Below are positions 8,083-16,713 of a stretch of DNA of 64,000 bases, in pieces. Made by a program: the position numbers and the translations under genes. The DNA comes from Anaerosalibacter massiliensis. Lineage in GTDB: Bacteria; Bacillota; Clostridia; Tissierellales; Sporanaerobacteraceae. The notes beneath the pieces are model-generated. The model made no database searches. It saw only the letters and a list, made by a program, of their open reading frames with translations, and was not told the DNA's origin. The stretch is taken from NCBI GenBank assembly GCA_000751555.1, contig CCEZ01000008.1, positions 101,655-165,654 of the forward strand, read 5' to 3'. How positions within the stretch are numbered: position 1 is the first letter of the stretch; the number at the start of each line of letters is the position of its first letter.

Positions 8083-8829
8083 TTATAATATATTCTTCTT
8101 TCCTACAGTTGCAAGATACACTACAAATTGCTCTTCACCATCTAAACCAAGCAATCTATTTATCTCATCGTCATCAAAAGCTGCAATTGCACAAACTCCA
8201 CTATCTATAGATTGAGAAGCTAAATATAAATTTTGGCATACATGACCTGCATCTAAATGTATATATCTATATCCTCTTTCGCCATATCTCCATTTCATCC
8301 TATAAATTGCTGTACTCCAAATGAAAGTTACTGCACTGTTCTTTATAAAAATTTGATTTCCACAACTATTAGTTACTTTTTCAGCCATATCAGGTTCTAT
8401 ATTAACTTCCATTAATTTATGTTCAATAGCTAAATACCTATATAATCCTGGTTTTATTCCATCTACTTTATTTATAAGAAGATAAGTTTCAAAGGAATGT
8501 CTTGCCCCTGCTGAAGGTACATTTCTTATGGTTGCTGGTATAGAACTAATTCTTTTTACCCCTTGAGTACACCACAAAAGGTAGGACAGTTCTTCCATAG
8601 TTAAAGGTTTATCAGCGTATTTTCTTAAGCTTTTTCTTGATTCTATAGCCTGCCTTAAATCTATATCTTTAACTTTTATATTCTCTACCGATGGAAGAAG
8701 TATTAATATTGTATCCTTATCATATTCTACTTCTAAAGGAGGCTGAGGTAACTCTTTGTCTTGGTCTGTTTCACCTAAATATTTATATTTTGTTTTCTCA
8801 ATAAACTCTTTTCCTATATTATTATTCAT
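8083..8829 (-). CDS. SagB/ThcOx-family nitroreductase-like dehydrogenase
   Basis: A 248-residue FMN-dependent nitroreductase-fold protein of the SagB/ThcOx type. The N-terminal landmark is DLRQAIESRKSLRKYADKPL (Ser-Arg-Lys FMN-phosphate binding). Later landmarks are PSAGARHSFETYLL, IHLDAGHVCQNLYLAS and the C-terminal VVYLATVGKK. Such stand-alone enzymes are common in clostridia and need not make thiazole/oxazole peptides; no cyclodehydratase or precursor peptide gene is visible nearby. It is followed, on the same strand and upstream, by a LysR regulator gene that may control it. The substrate is unknown. Confidence 0.88.
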   Translation of the reverse strand: MNNNIGKEFIEKTKYKYLGETDQDKELPQPPLEVEYDKDTILILLPSVENIKVKDIDLRQAIESRKSLRKYADKPLTMEELSYLLWCTQGVKRISSIPATIRNVPSAGARHSFETYLLINKVDGIKPGLYRYLAIEHKLMEVNIEPDMAEKVTNSCGNQIFIKNSAVTFIWSTAIYRMKWRYGERGYRYIHLDAGHVCQNLYLASQSIDSGVCAIAAFDDDEINRLLGLDGEEQFVVYLATVGKKNIL

Positions 8830-8897
8830 ATTTATTCTCTCCCTTTTCTATTTATAGTTAAATTTTATAATAAACCTGGATTAATTTCTACATATCC

Positions 8898-9782
8898 TTA
8901 TCTACTTTCCAAATCCTCAACAAATTTAGTTGCAGCAGGGGATAAGGATACACTCTTCAAAAAGCAAACTCCAATACTTCTTTTTGGTATTTTCTCAGAT
9001 AATTCTACTTCATATAGTATTTCATTCTCTAAATAATCCTTCGAAAACTCTTTTACGACACAAGATATGCCTAAATTTATCCTTGCAAACTCTAACAATA
9101 AATCATGAGAACCAAGTTCAATTTCTGGCTCAATTTTAACTCCTTTTGATAGTATGTATTTTTCAACATATCGTCTTGAGTTTGATTTAGTTTCAAGTAA
9201 TATTAATGGTAATTCTGCTATTTCACTAAAGTTTAAAGGAACGGAAATCTTATCTTTATACTTTTCTCCACAAACAAATATATCATGAATATCCATTAAT
9301 TTTCTTATCTTTAAAGTAGAATCTTTAATAGGTAAATTGCAAATTGCAATATCAACTTCCCCAGATTTTAATAAAGTACAAAGCTCTAAAGTTGTACGAT
9401 TTATAATTTTTAATTTAATATTTGGATACAGACTATGGAATTTTTCTAAAAATGGTAACAGAAAGTAACGTGATATAGTATCTCCTACCCCTATCCTTAA
9501 TTCTCCTGCCATTAAATTTTTAGATTCTATTATTTTCTTTTCTCCCACATTAATTAAATTAATAGCAGAATTTGCATATTCAAATAAAGTTTCTCCTTCG
9601 TTTGTAAGAACTACTCCTCTAGGTGTTCTTATAAAAAGCCGTATATCTAATTCCATTTCAAGTTGTGAAATTGCTTGACTAACAGCTGGTTGTGTCATAT
9701 AAAGAGATTTTGCAGCTTTAGAAAAACTTCCACATCTAGCTACTTCACAAAAAATTTTGTACAAATCCAATTTAACAGACAT
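8898..9782 (-). CDS. LysR-family transcriptional regulator
   Basis: A regulator of about 294 residues. The N-terminal winged HTH reads FSKAAKSLYMTQPAVSQAIS with the downstream EMELDIRLFIRTPRGVVLT. A periplasmic-binding-protein-like effector domain begins around AGELRIGVGDTISRYFLLPF. The start used is the ATG of MSVKLDLYK, preceded by AAGGAG at a suitable distance; the frame is open a further 27 bp upstream. It lies 68 bp upstream of the SagB-like gene in the same direction and divergent from the cofE-like gene. Either could be a target. The sequence resembles CysL-type regulators. Confidence 0.9.
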   Translation of the reverse strand: MSVKLDLYKIFCEVARCGSFSKAAKSLYMTQPAVSQAISQLEMELDIRLFIRTPRGVVLTNEGETLFEYANSAINLINVGEKKIIESKNLMAGELRIGVGDTISRYFLLPFLEKFHSLYPNIKLKIINRTTLELCTLLKSGEVDIAICNLPIKDSTLKIRKLMDIHDIFVCGEKYKDKISVPLNFSEIAELPLILLETKSNSRRYVEKYILSKGVKIEPEIELGSHDLLLEFARINLGISCVVKEFSKDYLENEILYEVELSEKIPKRSIGVCFLKSVSLSPAATKFVEDLESR

Positions 9783-9900
9783 ATAAGCACTCCTTATATC
9801 TAGCATCATATATATTTATTTTACTTATATCATAATATGGTGTATATTACAAGTGAAAGGATATTCGTTCCTCTCAAAATATATTAAAGGAGAGATTGGA

Positions 9901-11091
9901 ATGGAAAGAATAGTTGGAACTGCCGTTAGAGGTCTACGTGCTCCTATTATGAAAGAAGGAGATGATATTGCAAAAATCGTTGTAGACACTGTATTAAAAG
10001 CTTCAGAAATAGAAGATTTTTCTATCAATGATAAAGATATAGTTTCTATAACTGAATCTGTAGTTGCCCGTGCCCAGGGAAACTATGCAAGTATCGATGA
10101 TATTTCAAAAGATATAAGTTCAAGATTTGGAGAAGAAAATATTGGAGTAATATTCCCTATCCTAAGCCGTAATCGTTTTGCTATTTGCCTTCGTGGTATT
10201 GCAAAAGGAGCTAAGAAAATTGTATTAATGCTTTAATACCCTTCTGATGAAGTAGGTAATCAGTTAGTAACCATTGATGAACTTGATGAAAAGGATATCA
10301 ACCCTTGGACAGATGTTTTGACAGAAAATGAATTTAGAAAACTTTTTGGATACAATAAACATCCTTTTACTGGTGTTGACTATATTGATTATTATAAATC
10401 TATAATTGAGGATTATGGTACTGAATGTCAAATCATATTCTCAAATAATCCTAAAACTATTTTAGATTATACTAAAAATGTTTTAACTTGCGATATTCAC
10501 TCAAGATTTAGAACAAAGAAAATATTAAAAGCAAATGGCGGAAATAAAATTTATAGCCTTGATGATATTTTAACCAAATCTATTGATGGAAGCGGTTATA
10601 ACGAAGCCTATGGTCTTTTAGGTTCGAATAAAGCAACAGAAGAAAAAATAAAGCTTTTTCCAAGAGACTGCCAACCTATTGTTGATAAAATTCAAGCTAT
10701 ACTTAAAGAAAAAACAGGAAAAACTGTTGAAGTCATGATCTATGGCGATGGTGCCTTCAAAGACCCTATAGGCAAAATTTGGGAACTAGCTGACCCTATA
10801 GTATCTCCAGCTTATACTAAAGGACTTGAAGGTACTCCAAATGAAGTAAAACTAAAATATCTTGCCGACAATGATTTCGCAAATTTAAAAGGGGAAGAAC
10901 TTAAAAAAGCTGTTTCTAAGTATATTAAGAATAAAGAATCAAACCTTGTAGGCACTATGGAAACACAAGGTACTACTCCTAGAAGACTTACCGACCTTAT
11001 AGGTTCTCTTTCCGATTTAACTTCAGGAAGCGGAGATAAAGGTACACCAATTGTATATATTCAAGGTTATTTTGATAATTATACAGAGTGA
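9901..11091 (+). pseudogene. Coenzyme F420-0:L-glutamate ligase-like (CofE/FbiB family), interrupted by in-frame TAA
   Basis: A 396-codon reading frame begins at an ATG preceded by AAAGGAGAG. It starts MERIVGTAVRGLRAPI and includes DKDIVSITESVVARAQGNYA, the metal/nucleotide region of the CofE fold. After KKIVLML there is a TAA (10234-10236). The same frame continues without a shift as YPSDEVGNQLVTIDELDEKD and on to a normal end at 11091. A single substitution (for example TCA to TAA) explains the break. Clostridia carry such proteins without making F420, so the true role is uncertain. It may be a recent nonsense mutation, a sequencing error, or a readthrough site. Confidence 0.75.
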
Positions 11092-11093
11092 TA
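11038..11093 (+). repeat. 56-bp direct repeat, copy 1 (3' end of the cofE-like gene)
   Basis: The last 18 codons of the cofE-like gene plus its stop form one arm of a 56-bp direct repeat. The second arm is at 12129-12184, with 55 of 56 bases identical (G/A at one site). The repeats bracket the HepT/MntA pair, as attL/attR or an insertion duplication would. Confidence 0.9.
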
Positions 11094-11125
11094 CGAGAAA
11101 ATAATTTTACCCTAAAATATATTAT

Positions 11126-11170
11126 GATAAACCATAAGGATAATGTGAACTTCAAAACCCCTATGGTTTA
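11126..11170 (+). terminator. Bidirectional hairpin after the cofE-like gene
   Basis: ATAAACCATA at about 11127 and TATGGTTTAT at about 11161 pair across a 25-nt loop, with two further G-C pairs. It lies between convergent genes (cofE-like and HepT) and probably ends both transcripts. Confidence 0.5.
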
Positions 11171-11195
11171 TTACTAATTTATTAAAAAATATTAT

Positions 11196-11609
11196 TTATA
11201 CATAATTCATAACTATATCTCTAAAATTTTCTATATCTTTTAAATTATTTTTTATTATATCATATACTATTTCCCTATCTAAATCTATATAATCATGTAC
11301 CAATATATTTCTAAAGCCTGCCATATTGCATAGGTTTAATTTCAAATTGTTATCTATTATTTTATTTTCGAATAGGATAATAAATACTTCCCTATTGCTT
11401 TCAGGTTTTCTAAATCTCATATTAGCAATTATATGATTTCCAATATCTATTACACATTCTATAGCTAAGTGCAAAAATCTTTCGGCAGAACCATAAATCA
11501 TTAAATTGTTTAAATATTCATCCTTAGAATATTTACCAACTTCATATAGAAATTTAATATATTCATCCAATTTACTTATTCTAGTTAAAACAATCTCTTT
11601 TTCAATCAT
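11196..11609 (-). CDS. hepT: HepT-like HEPN ribonuclease toxin (DUF86)
   Basis: A 137-residue, mostly helical protein with the HepT catalytic motif RX4HXY present as RNILVHDY near residues 93-100. Family members are HEPN RNases that are silenced when the MntA partner adenylylates the Tyr of this motif. It sits 28 bp downstream of a nucleotidyltransferase gene in one operon, which confirms the pair. A ribosome binding site (GGGGAG) precedes the ATG. The whole module lies between 56-bp direct repeats of the cofE-like gene end, which suggests it arrived as a unit. Confidence 0.88.
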   Translation of the reverse strand: MIEKEIVLTRISKLDEYIKFLYEVGKYSKDEYLNNLMIYGSAERFLHLAIECVIDIGNHIIANMRFRKPESNREVFIILFENKIIDNNLKLNLCNMAGFRNILVHDYIDLDREIVYDIIKNNLKDIENFRDIVMNYV

Positions 11610-11637
11610 GATTATCTCCCCCTATCCTTAATTCACC

Positions 11638-12039
11638 CTAAACTAACATTCGCTCATTATAATAATTGCTATAGTATTTAAAATCAAAATATTCTCTTAA
11701 TACTATGGATTCAAAGGCAATTCTCTCTCTACTATCCTTGATAACTATACCCTCTTGTATAATTTTATATTTTAAAAACACGGAATCTACATTTAGAAAT
11801 ACTATATCTACATCCTTTTTAAATATAGACTTGCCCAATTCTATTAAATTTCCCCTTATAAATAATTCTGACATTTTATCCATATTTATTTCCTTAAGCA
11901 TAATGGCTATATCTATATCACTATTAATATTTTCTTCTCCTCTTGCATAGGAGCCAAAAATATAGGCAAAGTTTATATTACACATTTCTTCTGCCTGTTC
12001 TAAAAATATATTAATATTCCCCTTTAATAAATTATCCAT
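11638..12039 (-). CDS. mntA: MntA-like minimal nucleotidyltransferase antitoxin
   Basis: A 133-residue minimal nucleotidyltransferase with the diagnostic GSX10DXD motif (GSYARGEENINSDIDIAI) near residues 25-42 and a third acidic position further on (KKDVDIVFL). In the HepT/MntA system it transfers AMP to the toxin tyrosine. It is the first gene of the pair, with the toxin downstream. The C-terminal tail (REYFDFKYYSNYYNERMLV) is typical of the family. Confidence 0.88.
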   Translation of the reverse strand: MDNLLKGNINIFLEQAEEMCNINFAYIFGSYARGEENINSDIDIAIMLKEINMDKMSELFIRGNLIELGKSIFKKDVDIVFLNVDSVFLKYKIIQEGIVIKDSRERIAFESIVLREYFDFKYYSNYYNERMLV

Positions 12040-12128
12040 AATCTCACCTGTTATTTAAAATATTTTGTAATATAAATTTATATATATTATATCATAAATA
12101 TTCAGTCAACAATCTCTGCTAATTTTAA

Positions 12129-12184
12129 AAAGGTACACCAATTGTATATATTCAAGGTTATTTTGATAATTATACAGAATGATA
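12129..12184 (+). repeat. 56-bp direct repeat, copy 2 (orphan cofE-like tail)
   Basis: This is a near-perfect copy of 11038-11093, detached from any open reading frame. It begins with AAAGGTACACCAATTG and ends at a TGATA after the copied stop codon. It marks the far boundary of the HepT/MntA insertion. Confidence 0.9.
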
Positions 12185-12196
12185 AAAGTATAAACT

Positions 12197-12244
12197 AAAA
12201 TAAGATATATCTAAGGGCCTTAACTCTTAGGTATATCTTATTTT
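12197..12244 (-). terminator. Terminator of the yhf-type operon
   Basis: A long near-perfect hairpin pairs AAAATAAGATATA-CTAAG with CTTAG-TATATCTTATTTT around a GGCCTTAA loop. It lies 28 bp after the last gene of the minus-strand cluster. T-rich sequence on both sides makes it usable in either direction. Confidence 0.8.
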
Positions 12245-12272
12245 CACTAGATTATCTATTTAGATTAATTCA

Positions 12273-13490
12273 TTATATTAAAATATTAAAAAAACTAATA
12301 CCATTTTCTGTTTTATCTACATTAAAATACTCTGATATAGTTGCTGAAATATCAGATAATGTTTTTCTCACTCCAATATCTACATTCTTTAATCTTTCTC
12401 CATAGGTTAAAATAAAGGTCTTTTCTCTAGTATGTTGACTATGTCCAATAGTTGGATCGTTGCCATGATCAGCTGTTATCATCAATATATCATTTTCCTC
12501 CATTTTATCCATGATTATACCTATATATTTATCTACAATCATTACCTTTCTTGCATATCTTTCTACATCCTGAGCATGTCCTGACAAATCTGTCTCCTGT
12601 ACTGTTGCTGCAATTAAACCTTCTTCTACTTTATCCATATTGTCCACTATTTGCTCCATTACATATTTAGTGTCTATAGCGGGAATTTTATTTGCCGTAT
12701 TACATTGAATTACATCTTGCATTTTTCCAATCAAAGTTACTTCCTTATTTTTTCTTGCCAATATATTAGATATTTGTTTTTCTGGATCTACTCCATATCC
12801 TAAATGTCTACATTGATAACCCTTATTATAAACTCCAGACTTAGGAGAGTTAACTCCCAATAGTCCATCCTCACGAATTTCTATACTATTTAATATATCA
12901 TCAACAGTTACTTCTTCTCCACCGAGAGCTATTACTCTGTTAACTTTTACATTTTCCCTTACAATATGACCAATTTTCAAAACTTCTTCAAAGGAAATAT
13001 AGTCTAAAGGGGCTGTTACATTATAAATTTGTCCATAGTCTGTCTCTATATTGTCTGCTACTACTACCAAATCATTGACTAATAAATAAGGCTTCTCCGG
13101 ATTTTCAATAGTTACCTTATATCCTTCTTTTTCTAAAGCTTTTCTTACAATATTTATATAATCAGAAAATGGTTTTAGCAATGGCTTTAAAGGCTTGGTT
13201 CCCATAATTTCTTGATGTCCAGCATAACTATCTGCACCATAATGTTCTAGTTCCATAATGCCATAACCTGCTAGATTTCCCGTATTATCCAGCTTTTTAT
13301 GACTTAGAAGTTTGTTTATCCCCAATCTTTGGAAGTTAGGAATTTTAATATCCTTAGCATTATCTAATAAATGAACAAAAGTGTTTGCGCCAAAGTCCTG
13401 AGGTCGTACTTCCATTACATCATTCATATGTCCAATACCAAGACTATCTACCACCAATAATATTACTCTCTTTTTCATAGAGTACATCAT
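12273..13490 (-). CDS. yhfW: YhfW-like phosphopentomutase/metalloenzyme
   Basis: A 405-residue alkaline-phosphatase-superfamily enzyme related to phosphopentomutase (DeoB). The N-terminal metal site reads VILLVVDSLGIGHMND. Further metal ligands lie in GYGIMELEHYGADSYAGHQE, in ETDLSGHAQDVERY, and in ITADHGNDPTIGHSQHTRE. It is the last gene of a cluster matching E. coli yhfS-yhfZ, where YhfW is annotated as a phosphopentomutase homologue of unknown substrate. The ATG could be either 13490 or that of MKKRV at 13478, since AGGAG overlaps the first ATG. Confidence 0.85.
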   Translation of the reverse strand: MMYSMKKRVILLVVDSLGIGHMNDVMEVRPQDFGANTFVHLLDNAKDIKIPNFQRLGINKLLSHKKLDNTGNLAGYGIMELEHYGADSYAGHQEIMGTKPLKPLLKPFSDYINIVRKALEKEGYKVTIENPEKPYLLVNDLVVVADNIETDYGQIYNVTAPLDYISFEEVLKIGHIVRENVKVNRVIALGGEEVTVDDILNSIEIREDGLLGVNSPKSGVYNKGYQCRHLGYGVDPEKQISNILARKNKEVTLIGKMQDVIQCNTANKIPAIDTKYVMEQIVDNMDKVEEGLIAATVQETDLSGHAQDVERYARKVMIVDKYIGIIMDKMEENDILMITADHGNDPTIGHSQHTREKTFILTYGERLKNVDIGVRKTLSDISATISEYFNVDKTENGISFFNILI

Positions 13491-13493
13491 CTC

Positions 13494-14669
13494 CTACCTA
13501 ATTTTCCTACCTAAACTATCATATATTCCTAACAAATTTATATTTCCTTCTTGAATGCCTTCTACCAATGCAACTTCACTTCTAGTAACAAATATTTGAG
13601 TTCTAAAAGCATATACTGCCGTATCTCCTACTTGAGGCTTTTTATCATCTATATCCAAAACTCCATGATAATCAATATTCTCAGCTGATATTGTTTCAGC
13701 ATCTAATATATTGTTTATTCCTTCATTAAAACTTTTTCCAACCATAGCTTTCTTTACATGTCCTCTCCTGTAAAAGCCTCCACCATAGGTATAAGCTTTA
13801 TCATTATAGCAGTGAGAGATCTCACTTACATAAACCATAGCAGGAATCTCCCCCTCCATCCTCTTAGCATGAATAGGAGTTGTTCCTGTAAAAGCATGAC
13901 CTGGTTCTCCATAGTTTCCTCCATTTTCTTTAATAAGACCTATGGAAAAAGTTGAGTTAGCACTGGGAAAGTTTATTTGCTTAATATCTATGCCTAAACC
14001 TTCTTTTAAAATTTTAGCCCCTTTTAACAAGGTAGTTACATTTCTTGTTTTCTCTATATCTTTTGTTTGTTCATTGTATAAAAAACATGGAAAAGCAGTT
14101 ACTCCAACAATTCTTACACCTTCTAACTCATTTATCCTCTCGGCACACTCTAATAAGTCATCTATTTTAAATCCGCCTACTTGACCTTCATAAATTAAAT
14201 CATCATTATTTATTATTTTTAGAACAATATCCTGTTTAATTCCTAACTTTTCTGCCTCCTTAGAAATTTCTACTGCTTTTTCTACAGTAAATACTGTTAT
14301 GACTTCAGGTTTTAAATCTAGTATTTGTCTTATCATATGGGAAGGTATTTGAACAAGATGTCCTACATTGCCAATCTTCATTCCAGCTTTCCCCAAAGTA
14401 AGGGCCTCCCAAGGATCTACTGCTACAATTTTATCTATACCACTTTCACTAATTGCCCTAGCTACCTCTGGATTACGTCCTATTTGTTTAGTCATCATAT
14501 ATAAATTAATATTGTATTTGTCAGCTTCCTCTTTAATTATTTTAGCGTTATGTCTTATAGCATCCATATCTAATACATAAGTATTAGGATAAATTGCTCC
14601 TTCTCTATGAAGTTGAAATGCTGCTTTTATGAGATTTGGATTTCTTTTAGCTGTCATATCTAAGAACAT
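13494..14669 (-). CDS. yhfX: YhfX-like PLP-dependent alanine-racemase-fold enzyme
   Basis: A 391-residue fold-type III PLP enzyme. The PLP-lysine region is NLYMMTKQIGRNPEVARAI, where alanine racemases have VKANAYG. The C-terminal part includes YGEPGHAFTGTTPIHAKRM and YTYGGGFYRRGHVKKAMVG. It is separated by 3 bp from the YhfW gene and by 12 bp from the YhfS gene. In E. coli the homologue YhfX belongs to the same cluster. The reaction is presumably racemisation or another alpha-carbon step on an amino acid derivative; this is not established here. Confidence 0.85.
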   Translation of the reverse strand: MFLDMTAKRNPNLIKAAFQLHREGAIYPNTYVLDMDAIRHNAKIIKEEADKYNINLYMMTKQIGRNPEVARAISESGIDKIVAVDPWEALTLGKAGMKIGNVGHLVQIPSHMIRQILDLKPEVITVFTVEKAVEISKEAEKLGIKQDIVLKIINNDDLIYEGQVGGFKIDDLLECAERINELEGVRIVGVTAFPCFLYNEQTKDIEKTRNVTTLLKGAKILKEGLGIDIKQINFPSANSTFSIGLIKENGGNYGEPGHAFTGTTPIHAKRMEGEIPAMVYVSEISHCYNDKAYTYGGGFYRRGHVKKAMVGKSFNEGINNILDAETISAENIDYHGVLDIDDKKPQVGDTAVYAFRTQIFVTRSEVALVEGIQEGNINLLGIYDSLGRKIR

Positions 14670-14681
14670 AAATTTTCCTCC

Positions 14682-15782
14682 TTATTTTAAAGCTTTGTCT
14701 ACTGCTTCTTCTAGTATTCTCATAATAGTATTGGCTCCTGCTCTCATTGGATTAATCCTTATCATATAATCTCCTAATCTTGGATCAGTCTTCAAAAATG
14801 TTCCTGATACTCTATAGAACATAGCAGTTACTTCATATCTTGACTCAGCCCCAATAGGATAAGGAGCTGTTCCTAATAAATTACTATATTTAAGTACTTC
14901 CTTTGCAATAGGTTCTTCAAATTCTACCAATATTACCCTAGATTGAGCATTAGCTATAAAAGCTGATCTTACACCTTTCACTTCTCCCTTATTTATTCTC
15001 TCTACTACTTCGTTGCCTACCTTTTTTTGTATAGCAAGCATTACAGGAGCATAAACTAATGACCTTAAAGCTTCCATAGCTTCATAGCCTTGCACTTGGC
15101 TACCACCTGAATAGTTCATCTTCTCTATTTTTTCTATAACTTCCTTATCACCAACTACACAACCTATGCCTTCTGGACCTAAAAGTTTAAAAAGCGAGAA
15201 GGCACTAGCATTGCCTCCTAATTGAACTCCTATTTTTTCAGCTTTCATTACCACATAATTATCATCTATTAATATAAAAATATCCTTGTTTATTTCTTTT
15301 AACTTACTTATGACTTTTCCTAAATCATATTTATCTTGAATTTTTTGTCTTGAATGCTGAATAAGACAAAAATTAGTATTTTTTATAAGCTCTCCATTAT
15401 AAGTTGAAAAGTCATTAAAATCTATAATAATAGGCTCTAAACCCATTGATTTCACAATAACATCTGTAGTAGAATAAATTGGTGCATCATGGATTAATAT
15501 CTTATCTCCACTTTCCATCTCTACATTCATTACATTTCTAATAGCCCCAGTTCCGGCACCTCTAACTAAGGCACAGTCTTCAACACCAAAAAATTCTGCT
15601 AAAACTTTCTCTACTTTTTTAGTATATTTAGGTTTACCCAGATTAGGAGTTATACCAAAGTCTCCACCCTGTAAAAACTCCTCTCCAGTAAAATGCCTAT
15701 GAATTAAGTCTACAAGTTTAAATTGAAATTCTATTGCTTTGTCTAAATCAATAGTTTCAACAGGATAAGTTTCCATTTCCAC
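14682..15782 (-). CDS. yhfS: YhfS-like PLP-dependent aminotransferase-fold enzyme
   Basis: A 366-residue fold-type I PLP enzyme. Landmarks are ALVRGAGTGAIRNVM (cofactor-phosphate region), FILIDDNYVVMKAEKIGVQ (Asp contacting the pyridine nitrogen) and SAFSLFKLLGPEGIGC, where FKLLGPEG carries the Schiff-base lysine. C-terminal RINPMRAGANTIMRILEEA may bind carboxylate. It sits in the middle of the yhf-type operon, 6 bp after the phosphotriesterase-like gene. Class V aminotransferase-like or beta/gamma-elimination activity is possible; the substrate is unknown. Confidence 0.85.
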   Translation of the reverse strand: MEMETYPVETIDLDKAIEFQFKLVDLIHRHFTGEEFLQGGDFGITPNLGKPKYTKKVEKVLAEFFGVEDCALVRGAGTGAIRNVMNVEMESGDKILIHDAPIYSTTDVIVKSMGLEPIIIDFNDFSTYNGELIKNTNFCLIQHSRQKIQDKYDLGKVISKLKEINKDIFILIDDNYVVMKAEKIGVQLGGNASAFSLFKLLGPEGIGCVVGDKEVIEKIEKMNYSGGSQVQGYEAMEALRSLVYAPVMLAIQKKVGNEVVERINKGEVKGVRSAFIANAQSRVILVEFEEPIAKEVLKYSNLLGTAPYPIGAESRYEVTAMFYRVSGTFLKTDPRLGDYMIRINPMRAGANTIMRILEEAVDKALK

Positions 15783-15788
15783 ATCCCC

Positions 15789-16697
15789 CTAAACATCTAA
15801 TAATCTTTTTGGATTTTCAATCATGATATGCTCTATTTCTTCTTTACTTATTCCCATAGAAATAGCCTTAGGAATAAACTTTTCCATTAAGTAACTATAT
15901 CCTATACCTCCACCTTTTTTTAAATGGGATTTCCTTGTCATATCTTGAGATAAAACAATTTGATCTATATGTCCTCTCTCAATTAAATATTTAATATATT
16001 TTATTCTATTTTCATCTTTTTCATATTTGGTTTTTCCGATAGTGTCAAATCCTAGATAACAACCACAATCTGCAATTCGTAAATGATATTCTTTATCACA
16101 ATTTAAATCTAAATGTCCAATTAATACTTTAGATATATTTACCTTTTCCTTTTTAAATAATTCTAATTGTTCTAAAGCCATAGTACCTAAACTAGTATGA
16201 GTAAATATTGGATGTCCTGTTTCCCTATGGGTAAAAGCTGCTGCTTTTAATACTTTCAATTCAGCATGAGTAATTGTATCTTTACTAGTTCCTACCTCTC
16301 CTATTACATGTGCTTTCGTTTCTGTATATTTGATTCCTTTATTAATTTCACTAATCATTATTTTTGCTAGTTCACTATAATCTAAATCATATACTTCTAC
16401 AGGATAGAAGGGTTCTTTATAATAACCAGTACTTGCTACTATATTCATTTTTGTTTTTTTCCATACTTCTTCTAATTTAGAAATATTCCTACCCATGCCA
16501 ATATTAGTCACTTCCACAATAGAATCTACTCCTATGGATTTTAAATATTCTATCTCTTCAACAATGCTATCTATATTATCTAAATTAGCATCTGAATCTT
16601 TCTTTGGACCTGATAAATCAATATTTAAATGTTCATGAATATAAGTTCTACCTAGTTGTTCTTTATCTATAGTTCCTGATACAGTTTGTATTGTCAT
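15789..16697 (-). CDS. php: Phosphotriesterase-homology protein (Php/YhfV-like hydrolase)
   Basis: A 302-residue amidohydrolase-superfamily protein. The N-terminal HxH metal pair is in GRTYIHEHLNIDLS. Later ligands are in VIGEVGTSKD (Glu replacing the bridging Lys), PIFTHTSLGTMALEQLE, VLIGHLDLN and IVLSQDMTRKSH (catalytic Asp). Length and motifs match bacterial phosphotriesterase homology proteins, which hydrolyse lactones or phosphoesters. It lies between the amidase and yhfS genes in the operon, as php does in E. coli yhf clusters. Confidence 0.9.
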   Translation of the reverse strand: MTIQTVSGTIDKEQLGRTYIHEHLNIDLSGPKKDSDANLDNIDSIVEEIEYLKSIGVDSIVEVTNIGMGRNISKLEEVWKKTKMNIVASTGYYKEPFYPVEVYDLDYSELAKIMISEINKGIKYTETKAHVIGEVGTSKDTITHAELKVLKAAAFTHRETGHPIFTHTSLGTMALEQLELFKKEKVNISKVLIGHLDLNCDKEYHLRIADCGCYLGFDTIGKTKYEKDENRIKYIKYLIERGHIDQIVLSQDMTRKSHLKKGGGIGYSYLMEKFIPKAISMGISKEEIEHIMIENPKRLLDV

Positions 16698-16713
16698 TTT
16701 AGGCCTCCTTATT

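Noticed and set aside
8083..8829. A thiazole/oxazole-modified microcin cluster around the SagB-like gene
   Set aside because: No cyclodehydratase (SagC/D), precursor peptide or exporter is next to it; the neighbour is a LysR regulator.
11196..12039. HepT as an accessory of the Cas13 system because both carry HEPN motifs
   Set aside because: The loci are more than 40 kb apart and HepT has its own MntA partner; the shared RxxxxH motif is a fold property only.
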